Part shown: positions 34,276 to 44,100 of the stretch, piece after piece | Numbering within the stretch: position 1 is the first letter of the stretch | Layout of the letters: each line of letters opens with the position of its first letter | Source: Moanibacter sp965226025 | Lineage (GTDB): Bacteria; Verrucomicrobiota; Verrucomicrobiia; Opitutales; UBA2987 | Length of the DNA stretch: 64,000 nt | Direction of reading: 5' to 3' | Assembly: GCA_965226025.1 (NCBI GenBank) | Contig: CBDDCD010000001.1 | Coordinates: 1,674,001-1,738,000, forward strand | Translations under genes and position numbers: made by a program | The notes under the pieces: model-generated | What the model was told of the DNA's origin: nothing | What the model saw: only the letters and a program-made list of their open reading frames with translations | The model's database searches: none

Positions 34276-34887
34276 TCACAGCTGAATCCCCGAAAACGCC
34301 ATGAAAGCGAGTGACATCAGTCCCACCGTGACAAAGGTGATTCCGAGCCCTCTCAACCCAGGCGGAATATCACTGTATTTGAGTTTCTCCCGGATACCGG
34401 CGAGAGCGGCGATGGCAATCGCCCAACCGAATCCTGTTCCGAAACCAAAAACCACGCTCTCCCCGACGTTGTAGTCCCGTTCGACCATAAAAAGGGACCC
34501 GCCCAGAATGGCGCAGTTAACCGTGATCAGAGGAAGGAAAATCCCGAGGGCGTTGTAGAGAGCGGGGAAGAACTTATCGAGGGTCATCTCGAGAATCTGG
34601 ATCATGGCCGCGATCACCCCGATGTAGCAGATGAATCCAAGGAAGGAGAGGTCGACCCCGTAGACGCCGGCCCAGGCCAGAGCATCCTCTTTCAGGAGAT
34701 ACGTAAAAATGAGGTTGTTTGTTGGAATCGTGATCGTCTGAACAACGATAACCGTGACCCCGAGGCCAATCGCCGTCTCCACCTTTTTCGAGACGGCGAG
34801 AAATGTGCACATCCCGAGAAAGAAGGCCAATGCCATATTCTCGACGAATACCGCGGTAAAGAAGAGACTGAGATAATTTTCTAGCAT
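34276..34887 (-). CDS. nqrE: Na+-NQR subunit E
   Basis: 203-residue membrane subunit with six helices in the inverted half-repeat fold shared with NqrD. The conserved cysteines are in FFLGMCTFLAV and ITVNCAILGGS, which with those of NqrD hold the intramembrane iron centre matured by NqrM. ENMALAFFLGMC and IPTNNLIF are family motifs. A 281-base spacer with short phrases (GTGCCCGTCTTGTCTCGGCG near 34061, AAAGCTCGCGCCAAAGCTCA near 34216) separates it from nqrF. Confidence 0.97.
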   Translation of the reverse strand: MLENYLSLFFTAVFVENMALAFFLGMCTFLAVSKKVETAIGLGVTVIVVQTITIPTNNLIFTYLLKEDALAWAGVYGVDLSFLGFICYIGVIAAMIQILEMTLDKFFPALYNALGIFLPLITVNCAILGGSLFMVERDYNVGESVVFGFGTGFGWAIAIAALAGIREKLKYSDIPPGLRGLGITFVTVGLMSLAFMAFSGIQL

Positions 34888-34950
34888 GGCTCGTGGTCTA
34901 ACCCAATTTTACTCCACCTTGATGTGTGAAACTGTCGGCATCTTTGAAGA

Positions 34951-35015
34951 CGAAATGCTCACGCATTCCGCTACCGAACAGTCTTCGGCTTGTAGCGGAA
35001 TGCGTGAGCATTTCG
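34951..35015. repeat. Palindromic element, family P (copy P2) inside the nqr operon
   Basis: Arms CGAAATGCTCACGCATTCCG (on to CTAC, 34951-34974) and exact complement (34992-35015), loop 17. It sits in the 284-base nqrD-nqrE spacer. Both strands are open through it (EMLTHSATS in translation), but no gene uses it here. Confidence 0.9.
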
Positions 35016-35171
35016 ATGACGGCTCGGTCGATCGGCGCTTCTCCGATCTCAATCCATAGAAGACAGGTGCCGAATGATGCGACCAAATGTAGGACCGCGC
35101 TAGGGCGGGATCTTCGCAAACGTCTTCACTCATTTTTCGTCGATCATTCATCACAAGAAGTGAATTCCAAC

Positions 35172-35795
35172 TCAATCTTCCTCCAACTGCTCCTTCTTCC
35201 AACCCCTCAAAATCCAGATGAAAAATCCAATGATAAAAAAGGCGCTGGGCGGCAGGAGCATTACACCGTTCGAGACGTACCAACCACCTTCGTTCGAGAG
35301 GGGGAGAATGACGATTCCGAATAGCCGGCCCGAGCCGAAGAGTTCCCGAAACACACCCACCACGATAAGGATCATTCCGTACCCCAAACCGTTTCCCACT
35401 CCATCAATGAAGCTCGACAAGACCGACTCCTTCATGGCGTACGCCTCCGCCCTGCCCATCACGATACAATTGGTAATGATGAGTCCGACGAAGATCGAGA
35501 GCTGCTTGCTGATGTCGTAGGCGTAGGCCTTGAGAATCTGGTCAACGATAATCACGAGAGAGGCGATGATCGTCATCTGGCAAATGATCCGAATACTGCT
35601 CGGAATGTGATTCCGGATCAGGCTCACGCTCGCGTTCGAGAAGGCCAGCACGAAGACCACCGCAATCGCCATCACGAAGACGGTTTCCAATTTCGAGGTA
35701 ACCGCTAAAGCGGAGCAGATCCCAAGGACCTGAAGCGCGATCGGGTTGTTGTTGAAAAGCGGATCTAGCAGAACCTTCTTGGGCTTATCAGCCAT
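35172..35795 (-). CDS. nqrD: Na+-NQR subunit D
   Basis: Membrane subunit with six helices, 207 residues from the ATG at 35795 (an in-frame TTG two codons earlier is less likely; GAGAG lies upstream of the ATG). Conserved half-repeat motifs NNPIALQVLGICSALAV and FVGLIITNCIVMGRAEAYA carry the cysteines that share the iron centre with NqrE. SFIDGVGNGLGYGMIL is also a family hallmark. The last residues are acidic (KKEQLEED). It follows nqrC after a short spacer. Confidence 0.97.
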   Translation of the reverse strand: MADKPKKVLLDPLFNNNPIALQVLGICSALAVTSKLETVFVMAIAVVFVLAFSNASVSLIRNHIPSSIRIICQMTIIASLVIIVDQILKAYAYDISKQLSIFVGLIITNCIVMGRAEAYAMKESVLSSFIDGVGNGLGYGMILIVVGVFRELFGSGRLFGIVILPLSNEGGWYVSNGVMLLPPSAFFIIGFFIWILRGWKKEQLEED

Positions 35796-35822
35796 GCGCA
35801 ATTCTCTCGCTAATTTGAAACT

Positions 35823-36800
35823 TCAATTGTAAATGCGGGTTTCCAGACCATGCCTGGACGATGAAATCATCGGCGAGTTCGTCGAAATGCCTACGCATTC
35901 CGCTACATCTTCTCCGGTGCTCGTAGCGGAATGCGTGAGCATTTCGTCTTCGTGGACCTCGATAGTTTCCAACTCAATTGATCCGCCTTGCGGTGAGTCT
36001 GCCGAACCGGTCCGAAGTGGCAACCGGCTGCTCGAGCTGATGCGGATCTTCGCAAGAAAAGGTCCGAAACCGTCCTCTCCCAACCAATATTTCAATAGAT
36101 CTCTCACACCCCGTGCCGTGATTGTGGCGCCGGAAAGGCCGTCAACTTGAAAATGCGCCATTGGACTGGCGGGATTCACCTTGCCCTTCAACACCGTGAT
36201 CCTTGTTTGCCACGCTTCATCGAATGCAATCTTGCCGACCCACTGCGCCTTCCACAGAGCGTTGTCCACCTCACCGCCCAATCCAGGCGTCTCACCATGT
36301 TCATAGAAACCAAATCCTCGGATCGTCTTCAGGTCCGAGTCCAACGCAATAAATCCATATAAGGTGGACCAAAGTCCCTTTCCGTGCACCGGTATGATCA
36401 GTTGCTGCAAATTCCCGTCGGGATCCCGCTCGAGATAGACTAAAGCCAGCTTCGAACGTCTCTTGATGCCGGCAAGGTCAGCCTTTTTCGCGATAGCAAT
36501 GCTCGCTTCGGGATCCTTGGCCGCTTTGCGCTGGTCGAAATCTGCCGCTTTGACCTCGTCCGTGAATTCTCCCGTCGCCAGGTCGACGATTCGAGCTTCA
36601 AATCGCTGGAAGAGCTCATCGACGGATTTGCCTTCTTCCAGAAGCCCCGCCACCTCCAGGATATTCTTCTTCTTATCCAGGGCCTTGTTCTTCTGCTGAT
36701 TCGCCCTCAGCATGACCGCTGCACTGGATACAATCACCGAGCAGACAACCGAGAGAAGCGCCGCCACAAGAAGTGTCTTTCTGATCGTATCGTTACGCAT
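35823..36800 (-). CDS. nqrC: Na+-NQR subunit C with a repeat-encoded C-terminal extension
   Basis: Periplasmic-domain subunit carrying covalent FMN. One helix (LLVAALLSVVCSVIVSSAAVM), then the FMN domain with GETPGLGGEVDN and the flavinylation motif DGLSGATITARG (Thr226), the ApbE target. The family normally ends near GFGPFLAKIR, residue 253. Here the frame continues 72 residues through intergenic-type sequence: a TCCGAAGTGGCAACCGGC unit, then palindrome P3, read as EDEMLTHSATS...VAECVGIST, and finally the CTGAAACTTCA unit that contains the stop. The start overlaps the nqrB stop by 8 bases. The core looks functional; whether the tail is tolerated or cleaved is unknown. Confidence 0.95.
   Translation of the reverse strand: MRNDTIRKTLLVAALLSVVCSVIVSSAAVMLRANQQKNKALDKKKNILEVAGLLEEGKSVDELFQRFEARIVDLATGEFTDEVKAADFDQRKAAKDPEASIAIAKKADLAGIKRRSKLALVYLERDPDGNLQQLIIPVHGKGLWSTLYGFIALDSDLKTIRGFGFYEHGETPGLGGEVDNALWKAQWVGKIAFDEAWQTRITVLKGKVNPASPMAHFQVDGLSGATITARGVRDLLKYWLGEDGFGPFLAKIRISSSSRLPLRTGSADSPQGGSIELETIEVHEDEMLTHSATSTGEDVAECVGISTNSPMISSSRHGLETRIYN
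35883..35946. repeat. Palindromic element, family P (copy P3), inside the nqrC frame
   Basis: Arms CGAAATGCCTACGCATTCCG (35883 on) and GTAGCGGAATGCGTGAGCAT (35923-35946), one or two mismatches, loop 16. It is translated on the minus strand as part of the NqrC C-terminal extension (DEMLTHSATS and AECVGIST from the two arms). Confidence 0.9.
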
Positions 36801-38001
36801 TCCTCAGTGCTCGCCTCTTAATATGCGCTTTTATGACGAGCTGGTCAATAATGGGCGCGAAAACATTGCCGAATAAGATAGACAGCATCATCCCCTCGGC
36901 GAAAGCCGGATTGATCACTCGAATCAAAATCACAAGAAATCCGATTAGAAATCCGTATATCCATTGTCCTAATAAAGTCATCGCCGCCGAAACCGGATCG
37001 GTCGCCATGAAAACAAGCCCAAATGCAAACCCGCCCACCACCAGATGCCAGAGCGGATCCATCTGAAACATCGGATTGGAGTCGCTTCCGATTAGAAAAA
37101 GTGAAGACGAAGTAATCAGGGCGCCAATCAAGACCGCAAGCATGATACGAGCGGATCCAACTCCGGTCAGTATCAGCAATCCCGCTCCGAAGAGGCAGGC
37201 CAATGTCGAAGTCTCTCCCATCGAACCTTGCATTTGCCCCATGAACGCCTGTGTCCAGCTCATCTGTTCCGTCAGCGGCTCCATCCCTTCCGCGGCGACC
37301 AGCCCCAAAGGTGTGGCGCCACTGAATCCGTCCACCGCGGTCCAAACAAAATCGCCGCTCATCTGTGCGGGATAAGCGAAAAAAACAAAAGCCCGCGCCG
37401 TCAGCGCCGGATTAAGGAAATTCCTACCCGTACCTCCGAAGATCTCCTTCCCCACGACCACTCCGAAAGTGATACCAACCGCCACCTGCCATAGCGGTAT
37501 GGTCGGCGGAAGCGTGAGCGGAAATAGCGCGCCGGTGACAAGAAAACCCTCGTTCACTTCGTGCTTTCGAATCGAGGCGAACAACACCTCCCAGACCACC
37601 CCCACGATGTTGCAGACAAGGAAGACGGGGACAAAATAGAGCGCGCCGTGGATCAGATTAGACAGGAAACTGCTGGCCACAAAACCCAGTCCGAGAGACT
37701 CCATCACTGCTCCCCTCCATCCGCCCGCTGAGGCAACTCCCATATTCGCCATGGCCGAGTTCGCCTGATAGCCGGTATTGTACATGGCCATGAACATACA
37801 CGGAACCAAGGCCACGATTACCGTCACCATCATCCGCTTGAGGTCCATCCCATCCCGCACGTGCGACGCCCCCTCCGTCACTTCGCCCGGAGTATATAAA
37901 AAGGTATCAAGCGCCTCGTAGAGAGGATAAAGCTTCTCCAACTTTCCGCCCTTATCAAACTGCGGATGCAAGTCGTCCAATATGTTGCGCAGGAACTTCA
38001 T
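36793..38001 (-). CDS. nqrB: Na+-NQR subunit B
   Basis: Main membrane subunit of the pump, 402 residues with about ten helices. Covalent FMN is expected on Thr230 in TAVDGFSGATPLG, an ApbE target. Other family landmarks are GMDLKRMMVTVIVALVPCMF, EVNEGFLVTGALFPLTLPP, GKEIFGGTGRNFLNPALTARA and MATDPVSAAMT near the end (riboflavin and quinone region). The C-terminus (IKAHIKRRALRNA) overlaps the nqrC start, so B and C are coupled. Start MKFLRNILDDLHP matches the family. Confidence 0.97.
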   Translation of the reverse strand: MKFLRNILDDLHPQFDKGGKLEKLYPLYEALDTFLYTPGEVTEGASHVRDGMDLKRMMVTVIVALVPCMFMAMYNTGYQANSAMANMGVASAGGWRGAVMESLGLGFVASSFLSNLIHGALYFVPVFLVCNIVGVVWEVLFASIRKHEVNEGFLVTGALFPLTLPPTIPLWQVAVGITFGVVVGKEIFGGTGRNFLNPALTARAFVFFAYPAQMSGDFVWTAVDGFSGATPLGLVAAEGMEPLTEQMSWTQAFMGQMQGSMGETSTLACLFGAGLLILTGVGSARIMLAVLIGALITSSSLFLIGSDSNPMFQMDPLWHLVVGGFAFGLVFMATDPVSAAMTLLGQWIYGFLIGFLVILIRVINPAFAEGMMLSILFGNVFAPIIDQLVIKAHIKRRALRNA

Positions 38002-38318
38002 ACTCTAAACAAGGAGCTCCGGATCCAAGGTCTTTGAGCAGTGATCCTCGGGAGTGATCGAGATATGGAGTAGTGGAGAAAAAGCCTCAATATGAAAGTA
38101 GAAATATCATTGCTTCGACGGTCGATGTTGGACTTTCGATGTTCGATGTTCATCCGATGTTTTCGACAAAGCTCACGACAAGGCTCGCGACAAGGCTCGC
38201 GACAAAGAAAAGGCTCCTCCACTGTTCACTTTCTTCCAAGCTCCATCGTCTCTCCCCACTCGCCGAAGGCCCTGAGCCCGTCGAAGGGCATCCCGTATCT
38301 CGCATCCCGCAACTCTCC
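38002..38318. other. nqrA-nqrB spacer with tandem short phrases
   Basis: 317 bases without a gene, unusual between nqrA and nqrB, which are normally close. It contains GACAAAGCTCACGACAAGGC followed by two more TCGCGACAAGG/AAG units (about 38164-38206), the phrase CGAAGGCCCTGAGCCCGTCG (about 38263), which echoes GCAGGCCCTGAGCGGAGTCG (about 3511), and CATCCCGTATCTCGCATCCC (about 38288). Confidence 0.6.
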
Positions 38319-39665
38319 CTACCCCTCCAACTCAATCTTCGTCAAATTATCCCTCAATATCGGCCCGTATTCCGTTTTTCCGGGACAGACGAAAGTGCAA
38401 AGCGCCAGATCCTCCTCCTCCAATTCCAGGCATCCGAGGGCCTGAGCCATATCGGTGTCTCCTACGATCAGGGCGCGCAGAAGAAAGGTCGGCTCGATAT
38501 CGAGCGGCATCACTTTCTCATACATGCCGATCGGAACCATCGCCCGCTTACTCCCTTCCGTCGAGGTTGTGAAATCGAACCTCTTCCCTTTAAGAAGAGT
38601 AGATACAAAGGTCGGTTTTACCGAGAATTTGTCGAAACCCGGAGTCTGCCATCCCAGAAAGACCCGCTCCCGTCCCTCCTTTAAAGCAGAAACCTGAAGA
38701 TGGTAGCGACCAAGGTAGCTAAACGGACCTTCCGCCTTCCGGCCCGATAGAACCGGACCCGAAATGACCCGACTCTCTCCCTCCTTGAGCTGCTTATCCG
38801 TAAGATCTTCCGTGCTCGCCCCGACCCGTGTCCTAATGAATCGAGGCCTCTCAACCGCCGGGCCGGCCAGCGATATCACCCTCTCCACGTTGAGCTTGCC
38901 GGTCGAAAACAGCGGCCCAATCGCCAACACATCCTGATAATTTAGAAACCAATTCGACTTCTTGGCGCTTACCGGATCCAAAAAATGCATGTGCGTCCCG
39001 GTCAGCCCGGCCGGATGCGGACCCTGAAATTCCGCCGGCCGAACCCCGTTGCGATCAACCTCCGGGAGTTCCAAACCGGTTCCGTGACAGAGAAACGTGC
39101 TCCCCTCGGTCAATTTGGATATAATCTTAAGACCGTTGGTAAAATCTCTCTCCCGCCCGCTGATCACGACTGCCGGATCCACCGCCAAGGGGTTGGAATC
39201 CATCGCATTGACAAAGATCGAATGGGGCTGGGTCTGAGGAGACGGAACTTTGCTGTAGGGACGCGTCCGCAGCGAAGCCCACAACCCGGACTCAATCAGG
39301 TTCTCCTTCACCTGCTCCAAGGTAAGGGAGTCAATCTGCTCCTCCGTATAGGAGGTAAAGGCCACTTCCTCCTCCCCCGTGATCTCAATCACCACCGACT
39401 GCAAAATCCGCTTCTCTCCCCGATTGATCGCAACCACCTTGCCATTGGCCGGAGACGTATACCTCACGCCGAGCGTCTTCTTGTCCGTAAAGATCACGTG
39501 CCCCTGCTTCACGGTGTCTCCCACCGCGACTTCCATCGTCGGTTTTAGGCCCAGGTAATCGGTCCCGATCAGGGCAACCGAACGGATGCCTTCCGCTTCT
39601 TCAATCGTCGGCTCCGGTTCGCCCGTAATCGGAAGATCCAGTCCTCTCTTGATCCGGTAGACCAT
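38319..39665 (-). CDS. nqrA: Na+-NQR subunit A
   Basis: Cytoplasmic-face subunit, linked to quinone binding, first gene of the operon. 448 residues, family length. Opens with YRIKRGLDLPITGEPEP, then a barrel-sandwich domain (GDTVKQGHVIFTDKKTLGVR, YTSPANGKVVAINRGEKRIL) like the lipoyl fold, and central motifs SIFVNAMDSNPLAVDP and PAGLTGTHMHFLDPVSAKK. The C-terminal part has MPLDIEPTFLLRALIVGDTD and LALCTFVCPGKTEYG (two Cys). The promoter should lie in 39666-39760, where I see no confident -35/-10 pair. Confidence 0.97.
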   Translation of the reverse strand: MVYRIKRGLDLPITGEPEPTIEEAEGIRSVALIGTDYLGLKPTMEVAVGDTVKQGHVIFTDKKTLGVRYTSPANGKVVAINRGEKRILQSVVIEITGEEEVAFTSYTEEQIDSLTLEQVKENLIESGLWASLRTRPYSKVPSPQTQPHSIFVNAMDSNPLAVDPAVVISGRERDFTNGLKIISKLTEGSTFLCHGTGLELPEVDRNGVRPAEFQGPHPAGLTGTHMHFLDPVSAKKSNWFLNYQDVLAIGPLFSTGKLNVERVISLAGPAVERPRFIRTRVGASTEDLTDKQLKEGESRVISGPVLSGRKAEGPFSYLGRYHLQVSALKEGRERVFLGWQTPGFDKFSVKPTFVSTLLKGKRFDFTTSTEGSKRAMVPIGMYEKVMPLDIEPTFLLRALIVGDTDMAQALGCLELEEEDLALCTFVCPGKTEYGPILRDNLTKIELEG

Positions 39666-40084
39666 TAATTCTTACACAAGGCGGGAAGATTCATTTCTCG
39701 TCCAAAATCAGGGTCCATTGGACGTTCGAAACGACGACCTATGTCGCATACTGTCAGGGTCTTGGGCGGCATTCTTGAAATTGTCCAATCCGAAATCTCA
39801 AATAACGGCCTTAGAATACCTTCGTTAAGCAAGTCAACTGCAGCCCGGCAGGGGAAAACGATCGCGCCGGTTCGGTGTGCCCCAGGTCCCTAAAGCTTCT
39901 GAACACTCCTCTTCTGGGATTCAACAGAGTCCGCTCTTATAGACCTCTCTTCCCCCTACGCAAGCACGTTCTCAGCTCAACTTTCTCCGAAAGTTGAGCT
40001 AGTTAGATTTGGAATTCGTATCGATTGCCTTTTTACTCGTATTAGACCTTTATCTTACTTGCAATCGATACGAATTCCAAATCT
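39666..40084. other. Divergent spacer between nqrA and tRNA-Ser with two hairpins
   Basis: 420 bases; expected to hold the nqr promoter (reading left) and the tRNA promoter (reading right). I see no gene. A tight hairpin at 39974-40000 (arms AGCTCAACTTTC and GAAAGTTGAGCT, loop TCC) has the same TCC loop and similar size as the hairpin at 10000-10028 but a different stem sequence. Confidence 0.55.
40006..40083. repeat. Perfect 23-bp inverted repeat flush with the tRNA-Ser 5' end
   Basis: Arms GATTTGGAATTCGTATCGAT (on to TGC, 40006-40028) and the exact complement at 40061-40083, with an AT-rich 32-base loop. The right arm ends one base before the mature tRNA start at 40085, so it would be part of the pre-tRNA leader if transcription begins upstream. 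Confidence 0.9.
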
Positions 40085-40175
40085 GGAGAGGTGACAGAGC
40101 GGCCGATCGTGCACGACTGGAAATCGTGTGGGCCCCACAAGGGTCCCGCGGGTTCGAATCCCGCCCTCTCCGCCA
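40085..40175 (+). tRNA. tRNA-Ser (anticodon GGA)
   Basis: 91 nt. Acceptor GGAGAGG pairs with CCTCTCC, followed by G and an encoded CCA (40173-40175). The anticodon stem CACGA/TCGTG has loop CTGGAAA with GGA at 40119-40121, reading UCC/UCU. A long variable arm (GGGCCCCACAAGGGTCCC region) and T arm GCGGGTTCGAATCCCGC confirm a class II serine tRNA. A near-palindrome follows at once (40175-40197). Confidence 0.97.
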
Positions 40176-40197
40176 TTTCTCGCCGGAGGCGATAAAT
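40175..40197 (+). terminator. Hairpin directly after tRNA-Ser
   Basis: ATTTCTCGCC and GGCGATAAAT pair with one mismatch around a three-base loop. It starts at the last A of the CCA. No T tract follows, so termination is only likely. A 27-base block containing it recurs at about 50751-50778. Confidence 0.45.
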
Positions 40198-41139
40198 GAG
40201 TCCCGCGCGAAGCGCGCGGAGAGGAAGGTATGAGCAATGTTTTCGAGTGCGCTGGCTTGACAGCGCTTTTCCCCAGCGAGGCTTGACTCGCCGATTTTTG
40301 TCCACGACTACAATCTGGAGTATCCAGACCTCCCATCGTCAAAAAGATTCGGTAGCACATATGAATCCATTCTCGGTTCGGGCCTCGCACCGAACCCTGA
40401 AATCTCACACGATTTCTCGGCTAATAGATTAGCCCGCTTTTCGTGTTCTGGATGCAGCCACCGAAGAAATGCCGAATCATTTCGCAAGACAGTCCTCGAA
40501 GATCTGTGATGCAAAATGCCTGACCCCTTCGCCCGCTCCACCGCCACTCACCGTCAAGCGGCGTGGCTGGGTGGCCTCGAGATGGGCAGAAAAGATTTGC
40601 TGGAACACAGAAGCCAACCTTTCGGTGGCCAGATGCACTCGAATTCATATCACACGGCCAACAGTGGCACCTGTTGAGTGACTTTTCTAGGCCATGTCGG
40701 CTGGCGCGAGCATGTCGAACCTGTGCAGGGCGGACCTGCGGGAGGCGGACCTGGACGATGTCACATTGGAAAACAGCTGTATGTCGGTTTCACCCGGCAG
40801 CCAACGCGGGGAGCCGCTCGATCACAGCCAAGTCTGGATAGTGGGCGGCCGGAAGGACATTTGCGTGCCCGGTACGTCTTTCGACTGGAGTAGGGAAGTC
40901 CCCATTACCACTGCGGCCGGCAGCTGCTCTTCACAGCCTCCTGCTCCACAGATCCGGCCCCAATCGCAGTCCCCACCGGAAACGCTGGCTTGCCACGCAT
41001 TACATGAGCGCCCGATCCCGCTGGACAGGCCCTCCCCAGGAGAAGCCTCAGTATCGGCTCTTGAGGGGACGTAAATTCTCGGATTGCGTTTGAAAGAGGA
41101 CTCTGGAAAAACGAAATACAAAGCAAAGAAAGATGAGCG
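40176..41139. other. 960-bp region without a recognisable gene
   Basis: After the tRNA hairpin: GCGCGAAGCGCGCGG palindrome (about 40206), a family R repeat copy (40241-40294, TTTCGAGTGCGCTGGCTTGA), and TTAGCCCGCTTTT at about 40431 matching the small element at 28570. From 40450 to 41090 several frames are open on both strands, but none shows consistent codon use or a family I recognise; a short stretch CRADLREADLDD (about 40715) looks like a pentapeptide repeat but is too short. This may be degraded coding or mobile DNA. Confidence 0.5.
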
Positions 41140-44100
41140 ATGAAATATCGACTAGAAAAAATTCACCTTTCACTATTTCCCTACTCGTTTATTGTCGCCA
41201 GCCTGTTAGCGTTTACTGCTAACGTACAGTCTGCCATCGTTTACCTTTCCATTACCGGGTCTTGGACGGCAGCGAACTATGATGTCTCTTCTACAGGAAC
41301 GGGAGGAGCTATCGAAATTCCCGAAGAGGATGACAACTTGGTATTCGGTACAGCGCCTTCGGATGGCTCTACCACCTTTACCTTGAGAGTAGATACATCC
41401 AGTGCGGTATCATTTGCTACTGGCTATAATGGAATTACCCACGACTGGTATGGCTACTCAGACGTTACGCTGCTCGGAACTCATACATTTGGTTCTGCCA
41501 GTTGGAAAACGGCTGATATTTTGACCGGACTAGTGGGTGTCGATAACCTAACGAAGGCATTATGGACAGACACGGACATAGCGTTAGCCGACCCTACTCG
41601 ATTATCTTTCAGGATGTTCGGCGACTGGGTAGGAAACACTGCCGACTTGTTCATTGGAACAAACCGTACCATCACGACCATCGGAACGAAATTTTTGTTG
41701 TGGGAGTATTTCGGTGGCGAGGAGATCCGTTCGGGTACATATTCTGCAGAGGCACTCCTTGTGTTGCCTGCCTTGGCTCAGAGCATGATAACGGTCAACG
41801 TGAAGATCGAAAATCTCGCCCCCGATGAGGGAACCCAACTCACCCCTTTTTGGATCGGATTTCACGATGGGACATTCGATGTCTTTACTGCCGGCGAATC
41901 CGCATCCGGGGCTCTGGAATCCTTAGCGGAGGACGGGAATAACGGACCCTTGACGGATGATTTTGATGAGGCCGGTGGCGTAAGCAGTCAGGCGACGATT
42001 ACGGGACCCGGTGACCCACCCGTTTTCTTTCCAGGAGATACTCGCTCGATGAGTTTTGTGCTCGATCGGAATTCCCAGGACAGTCGATACATCAGCTTCG
42101 CATCGATGATTATTCCGAGCAATGATGCCTTCATCGGGAATTCGGATCCTAAGGCATACGCGATCTTCGACGAAGAAGGCAACTTCGTCCCGATGAGAAT
42201 CACGATCTGGGGAACCCAAGTCTGGGATGCCGGGACAGAGGTGAATGACGAAGTCCCTGCCAATGTTGCCTTTCTCGCGCAAGCCGCACCCAATACCGGT
42301 GTTACGGAAGGACAAACGGTTCAGATCCACGCTGGATTTGAGGCCGGTGGTGAAATCCTCAGCGCCTTTCCGGGCGCCGACTTCACCGCTGAGGGCTATC
42401 GAATCGCCCGTTTGACGATTACACAGGTCCCCTCCCGTCCGATCAATGTTGAGGTGACATTCGAAAACCCGGCTCCCGATCAAGGGACCCACTTGACTCC
42501 CATCTGGTTCGGTTTTCACGATGGGACGTTTAATGTCTTTGACAGTGGCGAATTCGCGTCCGAGGCCTTGGAGTCATTGGCCGAGGATGGGGATTCAGGG
42601 CTCCTCGCCGGGGATTTCGCGGAGAGTACGTCGGGTCAGGTCGATACCACCCTTACGGGACCGGGCGACCCTCCGGTTTATTTTCCGGGGGACGTGAGCA
42701 CTATGAGGTTTACCCTGGATGGCGGCTCACCTTTTAATCGCTATTTCAGCTACGCGACGATGATCATTCCCAGTAATGATGCCTTTGTCGGGAACGGAGA
42801 TCCGAATGCAATCGAGATCTTTGATGAGGAGGGTAGTTTCCTCGGCGCCGATATCGTGGTAATGGGGAACCAGGTGTGGGACGCGGGCACCGAGTTTAAC
42901 AACGAAAGGCCGAAAAACACCGCCTTTCTTGGGCAGATGATTCCGAACACCGGTGTCCGCGAAAGCCGACCGATCCAGTTGCACTCCGGATTCAATCCCG
43001 GCGACGACATCCTGACCGCCTTCCCGGGCGCTGATTTCACCGCCGATGGTTACGAGGTTCTCCGCATCACCGTCGTAGAGATCCCGCCTGACCGACAGAA
43101 TGTGAAAGTTGAGGTGGAAAATCTCGCTCCGGAAAACGGAAACTTTCTGACGCCTGTATGGGTCGGATTTCACGACGGTGGGTTCGATTTCTTTGATATT
43201 GGTGAGGGTGCCTCACCCGGTTTAGAAAGTTTGGCCGAGGACGGCGCCACCGCAACGATCGGCGAGGAATTTCTCGATATCGGCGCCGGCCACGTTGATG
43301 GAACCATAATCAGCGATGGAGCCATTCCCCCCTTTGCGCCCTCTGATGCTGGCGCCATGACCTTTACCCTCGATGCGGCATCGCCGGGTAGTCGCTATTT
43401 GAGCTATGCTTCCATGGTGATTCCCAGTAACGACGCCTTCGTCGCGAACGGTGATCCGCATACACTGGAAGTGTTCGATGAAGCGGGGAATTTTTCAGGA
43501 TTTGATGTCGTTGTACCAGGGAGCGACGTCTGGGACGCGGGAACTGAGGTAAATGATGAAGTGCCGGCCAACACCGCTTTCCTGGAACAGGCAGCCCCAA
43601 ATACCGGGGATGCGAAAGTCGGAACGGTTCAGCCGCACGTAGGCTTCGCCGAGGGCGGCAGCATCTTATCCAGCTATCCTGCGGCCGACTTTATGGCGCC
43701 AGGCTACGATGTTCTGCAACTCACCGTCTCGGAAGTGTCGCGTAGACCGGTGGGTGTCGATGTGACGATAGAGAATCTTTCCCCCGATAACGGAACTTAC
43801 CTCACCCCGGTCTGGATCGGCTTCCACAACGGCGGGTTCGACATCTTCAATGAAGGAGAGACCGCCTCATTGGGATTGGAAAGCCTCTCCGAGGATGGTG
43901 CGACCGGCTTGATAGGAAATGAATTCCTCGTCAGTGGAGCCGGAACTGTGCACGCCACCATTACAAGCGGCGGTGATGTTCCCCCATTTGCGCCCGGGCA
44001 GAGCAATACCCTCTTCTTCGTCCTCGATGGAGCATCCCCCGATAATCGCTACTTGAGTTATGCTTCCATGGTGATTCCCAGCAACGACGCTTTCGTCGCC

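Noticed and set aside
40055..40408. Minus-strand frames over tRNA-Ser (GGEGGIRTRG, AERAGFEPAG)
   Set aside because: These are the familiar artefact translations of tRNA antisense sequence.
40694..41074. Pentapeptide-repeat protein
   Set aside because: Only about two A-D/N-L-X-X units (CRADLREADLDD), then no pattern; no start signals.
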